A DNA stretch of 64,000 bases from Sarcophilus harrisii (taxonomy: Eukaryota > Chordata > Mammalia > Dasyuromorphia > Dasyuridae). How positions within the stretch are numbered: position 1 is the first letter of the stretch; each line of letters opens with the position of its first letter. The stretch covers positions 564,845,818 through 564,909,817 of the forward strand of contig NC_045426.1 in assembly GCF_902635505.1 (NCBI RefSeq), read 5' to 3'. A program made the position numbers and the translations under genes. The notes under the pieces are model-generated. The model was not told the origin of the DNA, did no database searches, and was given only the letters and a program-made list of their open reading frames with translations. Positions 35,050 through 47,005 of the stretch are shown here, one piece after another.

Positions 35050-36030
35050 AACTGTGAAAAAATTTTGAGGCAATTTTTTTCTGATAAAGGCTTCATTTCT
35101 CAAACATATGGAGAACTGAGTCAAATTTATAAAAATAAGAATCACTCCCCAATTGATAAATGATCAAAAGATATGAACAGTTTTAAGATGAAGTAATCAA
35201 AGCTAATTATAGCTACATGAAAAAGTGTTCTAACTCACTACTGATTGGAGAAATGCAAATTAAAATAGTTTTGACGTACTTCTTCATATCTATTAGATTG
35301 GCTTGTAGGACAGAAATGGAAAATGACAAATAGTGGAGGGCATATGGAAAAATAAGACATTAATGCATTATTGGTGATTTGAAACTATGCCTAAAGGCTT
35401 ATAAAATCATGTATATCATTTGATGTCAAATACTAGGTCTGTATACCAAAAGGGATTTTTTAAAAAAGGAAAAATAATACAAAAATATTCCTCACATTTT
35501 TTTCTGGAAGCAAAGAATTGAAAATTTAGAAGATGTCCATTAGTTGGGGAACAGCTTAACAACTTGTGATATATGTTTATGTTAAAATTACAATTGCATT
35601 GTAAGAAATGGTGAGCAGGATGTTCTCAGAAAAACCTTGAAAGAAATATCTGAGCTGATACAAAGTGAAATGGACTGTATACAAAGTAAAAATAATATTG
35701 TAAGATAATAAATTGGGAATAATTTAGCTATTCTCTGCAATACAATGTTTCAAGACAATTCTGAAAAACCTATGATGAAAAATGTTATCCATACCAGAAA
35801 AAGATCTGATGGTGTCTCTATACAGATTGAAGCATTCTGTTACTTTATTTTTCTTAAGGTTTTTTTTTTAATTGGTCTGTTTTCTTCCACAAGACTATTA
35901 TGGAAATGATTTGCATGATTACACATGTATAATCTGTATGAAGTTGTTTGCCTTTTCAATGATGTGGAAATATTTTTACATATAATTGGAGAAAAATAAA
36001 ATATTAAATCATTTTCATTATCAAAAAAAT
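35050..36030 (+). repeat. older sense L1 3' region
   Basis: It begins at the ORF2 position 'ctgataaaggcttcatttct', passes 'gagaaatgcaaattaaaata', 'agatgtccattagttgggga' and 'gtgagcaggatgttctcaga', and ends 'ggagaaaaataaaatatta'. Its 3' end is shared with the antisense LINE at 53,050-53,610 as part of the inverted duplication described in the findings. Confidence 0.75.
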
Positions 36031-37254
36031 TTTAAGGGAAAGGATGTATTTGTGGACCAAGTGAACTGTATGTCTATATGTCTATAGCTGGCTGGATTTA
36101 AACTACAAATGATGTGTGATACTTATATGTATTTATTTTAAAAATTATTTTCCCAAAATTTCATTTACAGTTAATAATAAAGTTATGAAGCTATGATTAG
36201 TTACTTGAGGTAAAATCTCTTGGGAATGTGATTTAATATTCTTCTGAGACTTGATTTTGGGTAGAATTATCTAAATAATCATTGAACCATTCAGGTTCAA
36301 TTCAGGGAATGCATTACTTTTGTTTGTACAAAAACTTTTCAATTTGATATAATCAAAATTTTCTAATTTGTGATCAGTAATGATCTCTAGTTCTTCTTTG
36401 GTCATAAATTCCTTCCTCTTCCACAGGTCTGAGAGATAAACTATCCTGTGTTCCTCTAATTTCTTTATAATCTCATTCTTTATGCCTAAGTCATGAACCC
36501 ATTTTGACCTTATCTTGGTGTACAATATTAAGTGGAATAATTCAGGGAAAAGCTAAGTTATGCTCAAAGGGAGTACTGTCTGAGGACTGCTTCAGTGACT
36601 GTCTATGCCTGGAGAGGTTATGGGGCAAAGGTGAAATTAGCATTCCTGACTCATTTTTCCCTTTGTGTTATTTCTTTCTGAACAGGAAAATTTCTTATAA
36701 CAGTTAATTCTGCACCTGATTGTGGTACTCTATGAACAAAGAGCAATTTAGCCTTTAACTTTGGAGCTGCTAACCATTCACTACTGACCCTTTCATGGAA
36801 TCAGACAAAACAAAATTAAGTTTATGGTAATATCAGTTCATTCAGGGTCCTTAAAGGAACAGCCTTGATAACTATTTCCCTCCTTTTCTCTTTCATACCA
36901 AATTTTTATGACAAGGGGAGGTAAATAGTAAAAACTTATGATGAATATTTTTAATGCAATTTTCAACAACAGAGGAACTCCCATGGATTACAAGAATAAA
37001 GGCTCTCAGGGTTTAAAAATTTACTGCTCTGAATTCATTATTGGTTAGAAATTCTTGTATAGGATTACATCATGAAAGTATCTCAATTTTTCTGGATGAT
37101 TTCAGGAAACTAGATTCTCAAATTTAAGGAACATGACAAAATGTGGCACAATGAAACGTAGAATTGGCTTTCAAAAGTTTCTACAAAGAACTAGGATAAA
37201 GGACCCACCTTCACTGAAGAATCAAAGTCTCCCGACAAAAGCAAGGAAAGCAGT
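36031..37254 (+). repeat. left arm of an old inverted duplication (non-coding part)
   Basis: Reversed, 52,290-53,050 reads through this region in order. Shared blocks include 'ttgattttgggtag' (36,252), 'aaagggagtactgtctgagg' (36,569, one change), 'cttcagtgactgtct', and 'aattcttgtataggattac' (37,050, 19 identical bases). The region is the same DNA in both arms, interrupted here by a small L1 piece at 36,310-36,534. I see no gene in it. Confidence 0.8.
36310..36534 (-). mobile_element. internal L1 ORF2 fragment with 11-base direct repeats
   Basis: The minus strand encodes KIRSKWVHDLGIKNEIIKKL, then EEHRIVYLSDLWKRKEFMTK, the same L1 ORF2 stretch as at 38,607. Both ends lie inside ORF2 and there is no 3' UTR or A tail. 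'aattcagggaa' stands directly before it (36,299-36,309) and again after it (36,539-36,549). The other arm of the duplication lacks it, so it came after the duplication. Confidence 0.85.
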
Positions 37255-38007
37255 TTGTCTCATCCGGCACTGTCCCACAGGATGAGAGCAAAATCTAAAA
37301 GGTACTTATTGGGTTTTGGCTGCAGTTTCACAATCTGAAGGAGCTCCCAGTCTTCTTCAAAGTCCTGGAGTGGAGACTGTGAGTGGGAAGGGTTTGGGAA
37401 TCGGACTCCTCAAAGAAGTACTTTAGAGAAAAGGAGTGAGTGACCAGTACCAGTATGGGGACAGTGGGGAGTTTGGAGCCCGGAGTGTCTGCTGCATCGC
37501 GACCATAAGAAGCGCAAACACTGCAATGAGGGAAGGCTTGGGCAGCTGGAGCAATAAAGACAGGCCAGCGAGAAGGCAGGGATGATATGGGAAACAGTCA
37601 TCTCCCAAGTGAAGTCAATGACCGCAACAAAGCATTCACAGACTCGAGAATAGCCAGGCCAAGCCTGCAGAATGAAAAGGGAAGAGAGAGGAGGGATGAA
37701 ACCTCCTAAGTTGCCACCAGTCCCAAGGCCACCTCTGGAAATAGCTAATCTCTCAGCATCAAGGACACTACTGAACTCCAGGCACAGTTGGGCCTCAGAC
37801 CTTTCCAAGTCATCGTTGCAGAGGAAGCAAGCTGAGCGTTTCCAGGCTCAAAGTTGAATGGTATGGATCAAGATCCCCTTGTGGGTCGATGAAAAGAAGG
37901 AGCTTTGTGGTGCCACAGAGCCCAGCAATCAGCTGGAAGATGGATAGTCTCAAAGTGGAGATCTCTTGCAAGAGGCAGCTAGTAAAGGACAAAAAAAAAA
38001 AAAAAAA
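37255..38007 (+). pseudogene. SART1 5'-end copy with A tail (left arm)
   Basis: This is a decayed copy of the N-terminal coding part of SART1, a U4/U6.U5 tri-snRNP protein needed for spliceosome assembly. From about 37,403 the frame reads DSSKKYFREKE, against SSKKHRGEKE in human. Further on come HRDHKKRKHCN (human HREHKKHKH) and SLSIKDTTELQAQLGLRPFQ (human SLSIEETNKLRAKLGLKPLE). The start codon is lost, and stops and frameshifts are present. Homology with the right arm includes about 150 bases upstream of the ATG position. After about 37,835 it leaves SART1. The last 150 bases before a 17-base A run (37,991-38,007) are not recognised and could be 3' untranslated sequence or another transcript. 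No introns are seen within the SART1 part, though it may come from a single exon. Confidence 0.75.
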
Positions 38008-38576
38008 TAGCTGGGGGAGAGGAGGAGAAGTAAAAGGTATTTTAAACGTAGTGAACTTGCCAAAAATGAAGAGAAGCTTACTTTAAAAGATATACCTCCA
38101 GCCTCAAGAAAAGGATAAGAAAGCACTAATTTCCTTTCTTTCTCTCCAGTGGTATAACTAGACCAGACAAGAGGAAAAGTTGCCAGTGAATCTTTCCAGG
38201 CAAGAAAGAGGCGAAACTGTAAGACTGTTTGGAGAAATGGATTATGATACATTTCAGTGGTCAAGAAAGATAGAGATTCTCATACCTGAGTTAACAAGGG
38301 TTTGAGGAATGACTTGAAGGCAACTTTGGATAAAGTTGAACAACAGCATTTTCAGGAAATTGGTGCTGGTGAAGCTCCAGGAGAAGACACACAGAATGAT
38401 CTGAAAGTCCATGAAGAAAACACTTCTACTTGGGACTGCAATTTAATTTGCATTGGGACAGTTCTTAGGAAGGGGGGGGGGGGGATGATTGTAGCACCAA
38501 CAGTATATATTCTTATTAATTGATTTCTGTACTACAACTAAACCAGATGGTATGATCACAGGGCATACTGATCTGG
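38008..38576. other. spacer between SART1 copy and L1
   Basis: About 570 bases. A poly-G run of 13 sits at 38,472-38,484. The stretch 38,302-38,440 has an open frame ([20 protein letters not shown]) that I do not recognise, and I make no claim for it. Confidence 0.5.
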
Positions 38577-39997
38577 CAAAAACTAGGCATTGACCCACAC
38601 TTAATATTGTACAACAAGATAAGGTCAAAATGGGTTCATGACTTAGGCATAAAGAATGAGATTATAAAGAAATTAGAGGAACACAGGATAGTTTATCTCT
38701 CAGACCTGTGGAAGAGGAAGGAATTTATGACCAAAGAAGAACTAGAGATCATTACTGATCACAAAATAGAAAATTTTGATTATATCAAATTGAAAAGTTT
38801 TTGTACAAACAAAAGTAATGCAGACAAGATTAAAAGGGAAGCAATAAACTGGGAAAATATTTTTATAGTCAAAGGTTCTGATAAAAGCCTCATTTCCAAA
38901 ATATATAGAGAATTGACTCTAATTTATAAGAAATCAAGCCATTTTCCAATTGATAAATGGTCAAAGGATATGAACAGACAATTCTCAGACGAAGAAATTG
39001 AAATTATTACCACTCATATGAAAGAGTGTTCCAAATCATTATTAATCAGAGAAATGCAAATTAAGACAACTCTGAGATACCACTACACACCTGTCAGACT
39101 GGCTAGAATGACAGAGAAAGATAATGAAGAATGTTGGAGGGGATGTGGGAAAACAGGGACACTAATACATTGTTGGTGGAATTGTGAATTCCACATTCTC
39201 CATTCTGGAGAGCAATTTGGAATTAGGCTCAAAAAGTTATCAAACTGTGTATACCCTTTGATCCAGCAGTGTTATTACTGGGCTTATTTCCCAAAGAGAT
39301 CTTAAAGAAGGGAAAAGGACCTGTATGCGCAAGAATGTTTGTGGCAGCCCTCTTTGTAGGGGCCAGAAATTGGAAACTGAGTAGATGCCCATCAATTGGA
39401 GAATGGCTGAATAAATTGTGGTATATGAATATTATGGAATATTATTGTTCGGTAAGAAATGACCAACAGGATGATTTCAGAAAGGCCTGGAGAGACTTAC
39501 ACGAACTGATGCTGAGTGAAATGAGCAGGACCAGGAGATCATTATATACTTCGACAACAATATTATATAATGATCAATTCTGATGGACCTGGCCATGTTT
39601 AGCAATGAGATGAATCAAATCAGTTCCAATGGAGCAGTAATGAACTGAACCAGCTACACCCAGCGAAAGAACTCTGGGAGATGACTAAGAACCCTTACAT
39701 AGAATTCCCAATCCCTATATTTTTGCCCGCCTGCATTTTTTATTTCCTTCACAGGCTAATTGTACAATATTTCAGAGTCCGATTCTTTTTGAACAGCAAA
39801 ATAACAGTTTGGATATGTATATCTATTTTGTATTTAATTTATACTTTAACATATTTAACATGTATTGGTCATCCTGCCATCTAGGGGAGGGGGTGGGGGG
39901 AAGGAGGGGAAAAATTGGAACAAAAGGTTTGGCAATTGTAAATGCTGTAAAATTACCCATGCATATAACTTGTAAATAAAAAGCATTAAAAATTAAA
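38577..39997 (+). mobile_element. 5'-truncated L1 (ORF2 C terminus and complete 3' end)
   Basis: It starts 'ggcaaaaactaggcattgac'. A 232-codon frame at 38,607-39,305 gives KIRSKWVHDLGIKNEIIKKL through ECWRGCGKTGTLIHCWWNCE, the ORF2 C terminus with its cysteine motif. A second frame at 39,269-39,583 carries IGEWLNKLWYMNIMEYYCSV. The 3' UTR ('catctaggggagggggtgg') ends in 'aataaaaagcattaaaaat' and an A run to about 40,009. The best-preserved L1 3' end in the window, used here as the reference for the others. Confidence 0.92.
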
Positions 39998-40009
39998 AAA
40001 AAAAAAAAA

Positions 40010-40105
40010 AGGATTTGGGATAAGAACTCACTGTTTGACAAAAATTGCTGGGGAAATTAGAAACTAGTACGGCAGACACTAGGGATTGACCCACACTTAA
40101 CACCT
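40010..40105 (+). repeat. extra L1 ORF2 piece after the A tail
   Basis: Directly after the A tail comes 'ggataagaactcactgtttg', then 'attgctggggaaattagaaa' and 'gattgacccacacttaacac'. This is the L1 ORF2 stretch that lies just upstream of, and overlaps by about 30 bases with, the 5' start of the preceding L1. It is either a separate fragment that served as the target or the product of a rearrangement. Confidence 0.7.
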
Positions 40106-40329
40106 TTAACAGCTTTTCTCCTATTTAGAACATATTGGAGCTGCCTCTATTTTACACAGAGGTTGGATAAGGACAAACATCCATTCCCCACTCTTTTCTC
40201 TACAAAGCTACTTCTTTTAAACATTTTCCTCATCAGTAAAGCAGTTACCCACTCATTCAGGATTTATTCCCTTTTGATGCTCTCTAACATGTCACTATCT
40301 TGTTTACTGCCTCAAGGTCTTGTATTAAT

Positions 40330-40975
40330 CCATAAATCTCATCTGATTTCTTAAGTGGCAAAATGGGAATATTGAAAGGTGATATACAAAGTTCTAATAA
40401 ATAGTCCTGAAGAAGGAGGAGAACTGTTCCCTTTAAGATTATCACTCTTAGAGATTGTGTCCCCTTTTCTGATCTCAGAGATCAGGATCTCCCAGGCTCC
40501 AAGGAGTTGAGACACAGCCCATCCTTCCAGGATAAGAAAAGCAATACCATGCAGGGGCAAATCAACTCCCATAGAAAGTCTAAATCCTCATTCACTTGAG
40601 GAATCCTGATCTGAACAGCTCAGGCTGTCCCAGCCCTCACCAAGATGCACATATAACAGCTTCCCTCAACTAAGCTCTTTGCAGATGGCCCTAAATAGCT
40701 TGCTCAGCTGCCAGGACCCCTTTGCCTGCTGAGAAAGCATTCTCAGCACCAAAATTCCATTTCCTTATTAGATCTTTGCCACTGTAGAAGTCGGTCCCTT
40801 AGTAAACTGATTTCTGCGCAACAATCAACTTTCATTTTACAAGTAATAATTCGGTGAATTCTTTCACTTTTAAATCTGTGACCAACTAAGGGGACTGTAA
40901 CAGCTCTCTTATTGCCACTAACCCCATGACCACCAGGAATTGAGAGCATCCAAACCGCATCATTTTATCCTTCAC
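40330..40975 (+). mobile_element. fossil retroviral LTR-like segment
   Basis: A TATA-like 'acatataacagc' at about 40,649 is followed by a leader-like 'gaagtcggtcccttagtaaac' and 'aataattcggtgaattcttt'. It ends in a U5-like 'ccccatgaccaccaggaatt', which resembles the end of the LTR at 13,839. No internal viral region is recognised beside it. Boundaries are rough. It appears old and broken. Confidence 0.4.
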
Positions 40976-42159
40976 AAGTTCCTTTATTTCTTATTGCAAT
41001 CTCATTTTTTCCTCTATGATATAGGATATTGTTTAACACACATAACACATCCTCTGGATTTTTAAGACTGATTTTAAATTAGGAATTTTTAAACCTCCCC
41101 CATTTCTGCCATTCATATTCTATCGGAAGACAAGGTTGCATTTTAAATACTACCTGATGATTCAACATCTTTAATTCCAATACTAAGTGTAAAATCCAAT
41201 CTCTGCCTAACAAATTATTCTCCACTTCTGGGATTTACATCAATCCTTTAATTTTTCTCATATACAAGAATGACTTCTACAAAAGTTATATAGAAATCTT
41301 TTCTTTTACTCCCATCAATTCCTAAAATTCCTGACTAATTCACAGAGCAAGGATCTCTCCACTCCAGTAAATACTAAATCTTCTCCTTTTTACTCTTGTT
41401 CTAGGTTGCAGTCAACACAACAAATGGGCTAGTGGAGGTTGAAAATAAGGAGATGGGGTTGCTGATAATTCAACAGAACTGTTAATGAGAGAAATCATGT
41501 TGCTTATATATCTTCACACAATGTTACTATGAAAAACATTGTTCTGTAACCAACCCTGGTTTCTGTTTTCTAGGAGCTAATTTTCTGAAGCATATTGTTA
41601 ATTTCTAAGGACTCAATCTTAAAAAGTTCACAATGTCCCAGTAATTGTGCCAGGACCTTAAGTTTTTGTTTTTGTTTTTTTGTTTTTTTTAATAATTATT
41701 TCAAGCTCAAATGCACTCTTAATCAATCTGAGGAGGAGGGGAACATCCCAGTTACTGAAGTTTCTAGCTTCCTGGGAGTTCTCCACAATTCTACATACAC
41801 AATAATTACCGTAGGTTTTAACAATGAACAATCTTAGAATTTTCATAAGTAACAGCCAAATGGTCTTAGCTATAATTTCTTTTTAACTTACAAAGGTGGA
41901 AATACTCAGTCTCATAAATTATATTGAATCAGAAGGTTGATAACAACAGATTCTTTAACACATTTTCCACCTCCTGAATAACATTCAGGATACTAGATAA
42001 CAAACCAAATCTAGGTTCTATAATATCAGAAAGAATCCATTACTTATCGGTTCAGGTAGAACAGATTATCACAACAAATTAAGTTACCAATTTTAACTTG
42101 CATACCAATTTAAAATTATTTTAAAATTGTCCAGTACTTTAGTTTGTGAGATGCCCTAA
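40976..42159. other. AT-rich sequence, nothing recognised
   Basis: About 1.2 kb. It is possibly decayed internal or flanking sequence of the neighbouring LTR, but no reading frame supports that. Confidence 0.4.
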
Positions 42160-44190
42160 AATCTACTTAGGTGTTTCATTCAAGCAAAATTACCTTTTAG
42201 TTGAGGAAGATTCTGGGAAGATGGCAGAGAAAGTTAATAAATTTCAAGCTCTCCAGAGAGATGTCCTTGGAGAGCTATTCTCCCTCCAATCTATGTTTGC
42301 CCTGAGGTGCAAATTTGTTCTATTTTGAAAAATCAAGAAGACTGGGCAGAACAGGGGTTCTCCTGATACAACTCCAGAAGATCTGAAGAAAATCCATACA
42401 AGAAGGCTAGGATTAACTCATGTGAAGTGTAAACACTTCCTGGCTAGCTAGCTGGGTGTGACTGGAGTCTCAGCAGGTATCACAGAGACTTTCATCTCCC
42501 TGATTGTGGAATCTGAGTCTGAATCCTGGAAGACTGAGGGCACGTCAGCTGATTGAAACACCAGGCTCAGCTGTGTTGTGGAACATGGCCCTGGGCCAGA
42601 AGGAAGTAGCACTCGATTGAGTGCAGAGGCATCGGGGCAGAGATGCTACAGGCTATGGGCACTCATTGCAGGATGAAACTCTTGGTTTCCTGTTCAGAGA
42701 GAAGAGCTGAAGTGAATCCAGAGACACTATTCCCCCACCCCATGATTGGAGGGGTTTACACTAATACCTCTTATTTTTAAAAAAATGAGCCAGCAAAGAA
42801 GAAACACTATAGGAACAGAAACACACTATAGGAACAGAAAAGACTGGAGTTTGTCTTCAGAGGAGGACACTGAAATTTAAAAAACCTACCCCAAAGGGTA
42901 ACATGAAATGACTCCCTGCCCAGAGAGAATTTATAGAACTCAAAAAAATTTAAAAATCAAATGAGAAACTGAGGAAAAACAAAAAATAAAAATAAAAACT
43001 ATCCAAGAAAATTATGAAAAAAATTAACCAACTAGAAAAGGAGGTACAGTCTCAAAGATGAAAATAACTTTCAAAATTAGAATTGGGCAAGAAGAAGCCA
43101 GTGAGTCTATGAGAGATAACAAAACAGATTACAAAGAATGAGAAAATGGAACAGATTGCGAAACAAATCATAAGAAAAATAACAGATCTGGAGAACAGAT
43201 CAAGAAGAGAAAATATAAGAATAATTAGACTGCCAGAAAGTTGTGACCAAAAAATGGACCTTGGCACAATAATGCAAGAAATATGAAGGGGAAGTAGAAA
43301 TAGAAAAAATCTATGGATTAAAGAGATCCTTTCTGGAAAACATATAGGAACATTATTTACAAATTTTGAAAGCACCAGATCAAAGAAAAATTTGCAAAAA
43401 CAAGAAAAAAAATAATTCAAATAGACTGGAACTTCAATTAGAATTGTACAGGATTTATCAGCAGCCACAATAAAAGATCATAGGTCCTGGGATCATATCT
43501 ACCAACAATCAAAAGAACTAGGCCTGCAGCTAGAAATATGATATCCAGTAAAATTATGATATTTTTAACAAGAAAAAAATGGACAATGAACTTTCATATT
43601 TTCAGGACTTTCTATCAACCAAACCCAAACTTAACAGAAAACAACATATTACAACCAATATCAAAAAGATCAGTTTCAAGCAATTCAGTGTGGATTAATT
43701 ATATTTATTTTTTAACATGGGAAACTTATAGCATATGTTTAAGATTGACATCAGTAGTACAACACCTCAAAAGATTGGAGCAGAGTTAAGGTACTTTTAC
43801 CAAAGTAATTATGTCATACAAGATATGTGTGCATATGTGTATGTATATATCTACATATCTTTATATAAGTATATCCTTTTTAAACTATAACCAGATTTGG
43901 GGGGTGGGGAAAAGATGAAAGGGGGAAAAAAAGAATAAAGTAAAAAAAGTGCATAGAAGAAAACAAAATAACAATTTATAAAGAAGTAAAGAAAAGATGG
44001 ACACTCATGAATATAATTTCTTTTACTAATATACATGTTTTCTTGAACTGGTATTTGTTATATATTTTGAATTCTCCCTGATATTCTGCTAGGCACATGA
44101 CAATTTTCTCTTTTGTTTTGTATTCCTTTTCTGTTTTTTCTTATTGTTTCTTTAAATAAAATAAATTTTTGGGAAAAGAAAAAAAATATC
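42160..44190 (+). mobile_element. HAL1-like LINE (ORF1-type, no ORF2)
   Basis: It opens near 'ttctgggaagatggcagaga', a start typical of L1/HAL1 5' ends. It passes a Lys/Glu-rich ORF1-like stretch at 42,940-43,330, then the segment encoding FRTFYQPNPNLTENNILQPI, and ends at about 44,185 in 'aaaataaatttttgggaaa' and an A-rich run. Size (about 2 kb), an ORF1-like core and direct passage to a 3' end without any RT-encoding sequence suggest HAL1. The frames are heavily broken. Confidence 0.6.
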
Positions 44191-46675
44191 TTTTAGTTGT
44201 TTTCCCACTTCATGGAAGCCTCTTCTTTTTTGCACTTTTTTTGTGGCCCTTTTTTAAGTGCCAATTTTTGCTTCATATGGATCTTTACTTTGAGATTCTT
44301 GTTGGCATGGTTCCACAAGCCTGAGTTCTGATAACAAAGTTACAGGTTCCTTGCTTGCAGTTTTAAAGTATAGTATACTGTTTTTCCCGTTTTCCCAAAA
44401 GTTCCCAAACTCTCTAATCCATTTCAGTTTATATTCTTCCCATTCCCACTTGCTTAAACTTTGTCACTTACCTTTCTATTCTACTCTCTTCTACTTGCTT
44501 TTGCCATATTTACTATACCAAATATATTTTCCCCCCTTATCTCCCCCTCTTCCTCGAAGCTGCTACAGTCAGAGGCAGAGGAAGACAAAGAAAGATTCTC
44601 TTTCCTGAATTATCCTAAACTCTAAAGAGACCATAGAATTAATCCCCAAATTACTTTATCATGATCAAAGACCAATATACTCACCCATCCAAAATGACTT
44701 CAGTTTCATACATTCTCCAGTCAGATTTTCAGTTTCAAATGAATCACAATCTCAAAGCTGTCTCCATGGGATAGATTCCGTCTCTTTCCATGAGACAGGA
44801 GAGATACTGAACCTGCTAGTTCTTATTTCTAGAAGTGCAGGCTCCAGGTCCCCAAATCATCTGACATTCCAATCTCTTCTCTTACATTCCCATGTTCTCC
44901 TACATTTCCCAAACCTAGGACAGTCTCCTATTTCATGGGAACTAAAAGCATTTCCTTCAGCACACACCAAGTCTGATGCAAAGAATTTGAGTTCCATGAG
45001 TCAAGGATCAGGAGCCCTAACACTGGAGCAACAAGATGGTTTGAAACTTCTAAAAATCTTGACCTTGACCCATTCTGCTGGAACTCAAAGTAATAATTCT
45101 TTCAATTCAGCTGATATTTTTCTAAGCCCACAACACAGAGACTGAATTCTTATCTCTCACAAGCCTACTAACTTTTAACACAGAACACAGAGTGCAAAGC
45201 AGACATCTATATACAGATACACACAGATATCTCCTATTACAGCTTTTATATACAGATTTAAGTCTGACTTACTCAGTCCTGGGAGCATTCTCTCAATTTT
45301 CATCCCCATATATTTTGGTACTCCATCATGGGTGAAACAGGAAGCTGAAGACTTCTCAGAATAATGACTGCAGGAAATTCAAGACTTAGCAGCAAGGGTC
45401 TATTAGTCATTAAGGCTCTGGGAAGAAGAGCAAAAGACTTGCTCTTCTAGCAAAAATACCTGAGATAATCTCCTGGACCTTTACTTAACTGCTTAGAGAA
45501 AACATGACTAATTATTTAATGGCCTGGAAATATCAACAAGTCTTCAAACTAGCTATCTCTATTTGTTGATTGAGGAAGCCTGAGGTAAACTAAGTCTCCT
45601 TGGTTAAACCTTCTAACTCCTCTGGCTTAATGGATTACTTATCTCTAAATAAATTTCCTTATAGTGAGGGATTATGTGGTTTCTCATAAAATTATTAACT
45701 AAAATAGATTGAACCTATAACCTAAATTTAGTTTATGAAGGTCTGATGGATTTGGAAAATGAAATTCTTTGTACAAAACTTATAATAGAATGCTCATACT
45801 AGCTGCTCAAGTACCATAAATTTAGGCAAACACATCTCCAATAAGTCAACTATATTGGCTTGGTTAAAATTTAACAAACCTGTGCTACTTTTCCATCTAA
45901 GCAGGCAGTGAAAATTAACTGGGTAAGGGGAGGGAATCATGGATTCTTGTGGGTGATGAGTATATAATTGCCCTTAATTTCTGTGAAAATGGCCTCCTCT
46001 CACTGGAGAACTCCAGTGAGTGGATCATTTGCTTCTCCCAAGATTCTAATAAAGCTTCTGTTCTTCACTTTGAGATATTTCTGAGTATTTTAAGTTTGTA
46101 CTTGCCATACCTCACAATCCCAATCACTAAATTTGGACCTCAAGGGGCTATCAGTCAGCACTTCCAAATAATGATTCCTTTCTGCCCAACTTTGAATTTA
46201 CCTTTCCTATCCTTACAGACTCTAACTACTTATGCTCATGCAGTCCCTACAACCCAGATGTCATTTATCTGGGTTTGTGCACACATACTTAAATGACCAC
46301 TGTTAACTGCTTTGTGATGAACAGTTTATGACGGTTCTCATTACCAGTTTCAGAAAGATAGAAAGAGAAGGGGGAGGCTTCTGTTTTATTACCATAAGGC
46401 CTTTTTTTTTCATTTTTTTTTCTTTTAAGGGAGAGTCCCAAATCTGGAGCCAAATATGAAAGCAACCAGAAGTTCTGGCTTGACATCTTTCTTGGGCATC
46501 CCTGACCCAAACCAGAAAGCAGAATTTGAAAAGCTCAAGCAAGCCTCAAGCTGTGTGGGACACAAAGACTACATCACAGATTATTTGATTAAACCCCAAC
46601 ATTTTCCTATCCCATCTTCACTTTGCTGGTGAATGAATGAAAAGAAACATTTGAGGTTGACTTGTATTTATTCTT
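44191..46675. other. intergenic sequence with a possible LTR end
   Basis: About 2.5 kb without a recognisable gene. The segment 45,945-46,110 has a TATA-like 'gagtatataattg' and an AATAAA at 46,049 ('aataaagcttctgttcttc'), the layout of an LTR 3' half, but I cannot place its ends or family. The open frame 45,949-46,296 has no recognisable domain. Confidence 0.4.
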
Positions 46676-47005
46676 TTTTCTCCCATTTTTCAATAGTGTT
46701 TTATTTTTCCAATTACATGTAAAGATAGTTTTTGACATTCATTTTTCCAAGATTTTTAGTCTCACATTTTTTTTCCTCCCTTCCCCCCTTACTCCCCTTA
46801 TACACAAGGAAACAAAAAAAACTCAGATAGGTTATCCATGTACAGTTATGTTAATTATGTTAAATATGTTTCCACATTAGTCATGTTGGGAAAGAAAAAT
46901 AAAAAAATAAAAACAAAATAAAAAATAAAAAATAAAAAAAGTGGAAATTATATGCTTCAATTCCCCATTCAGTAAAAAAAAAAAAAAAAAAAAAAAAACC
47001 TAGAG
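46676..47005 (-). repeat. antisense LINE 3' end and A-rich run
   Basis: The text 'caatagtgttttatttttcc', 'aattacatgtaaagatagtt' and 'tgacattcatttttccaag' is a reversed older L1-type 3' end, as at 53,050. An (AAAAATAA)-type run (46,892-46,940) and a pure A run (46,975-46,998) follow. Confidence 0.65.

Noticed and set aside
34536-35145. Arg/Glu-rich and Ser/Leu-rich open frames of up to 186 codons
   Set aside because: They are translations of the pyrimidine heptamer array and the GA/CA repeat. All frames stay open because the unit has no stop and a length of seven.
38302-38523. Open frame [20 protein letters not shown] as another retrocopy
   Set aside because: Looks protein-like over about 45 codons but I cannot match it to a parent, so I left it unclaimed.
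30938-39583. Open frames of 246, 232 and 104 codons as candidate host genes
   Set aside because: Their sequence (YLSDLWKRKEFM, WRGCGKTGTL, EYYCSVRNDQQ) recurs in every L1 here. They are L1 ORF2 C-terminal remains.
45945-46130. Possible LTR with TATA-like box and AATAAA
   Set aside because: Ends, family and partner could not be found. Mentioned only within the spacer entry.
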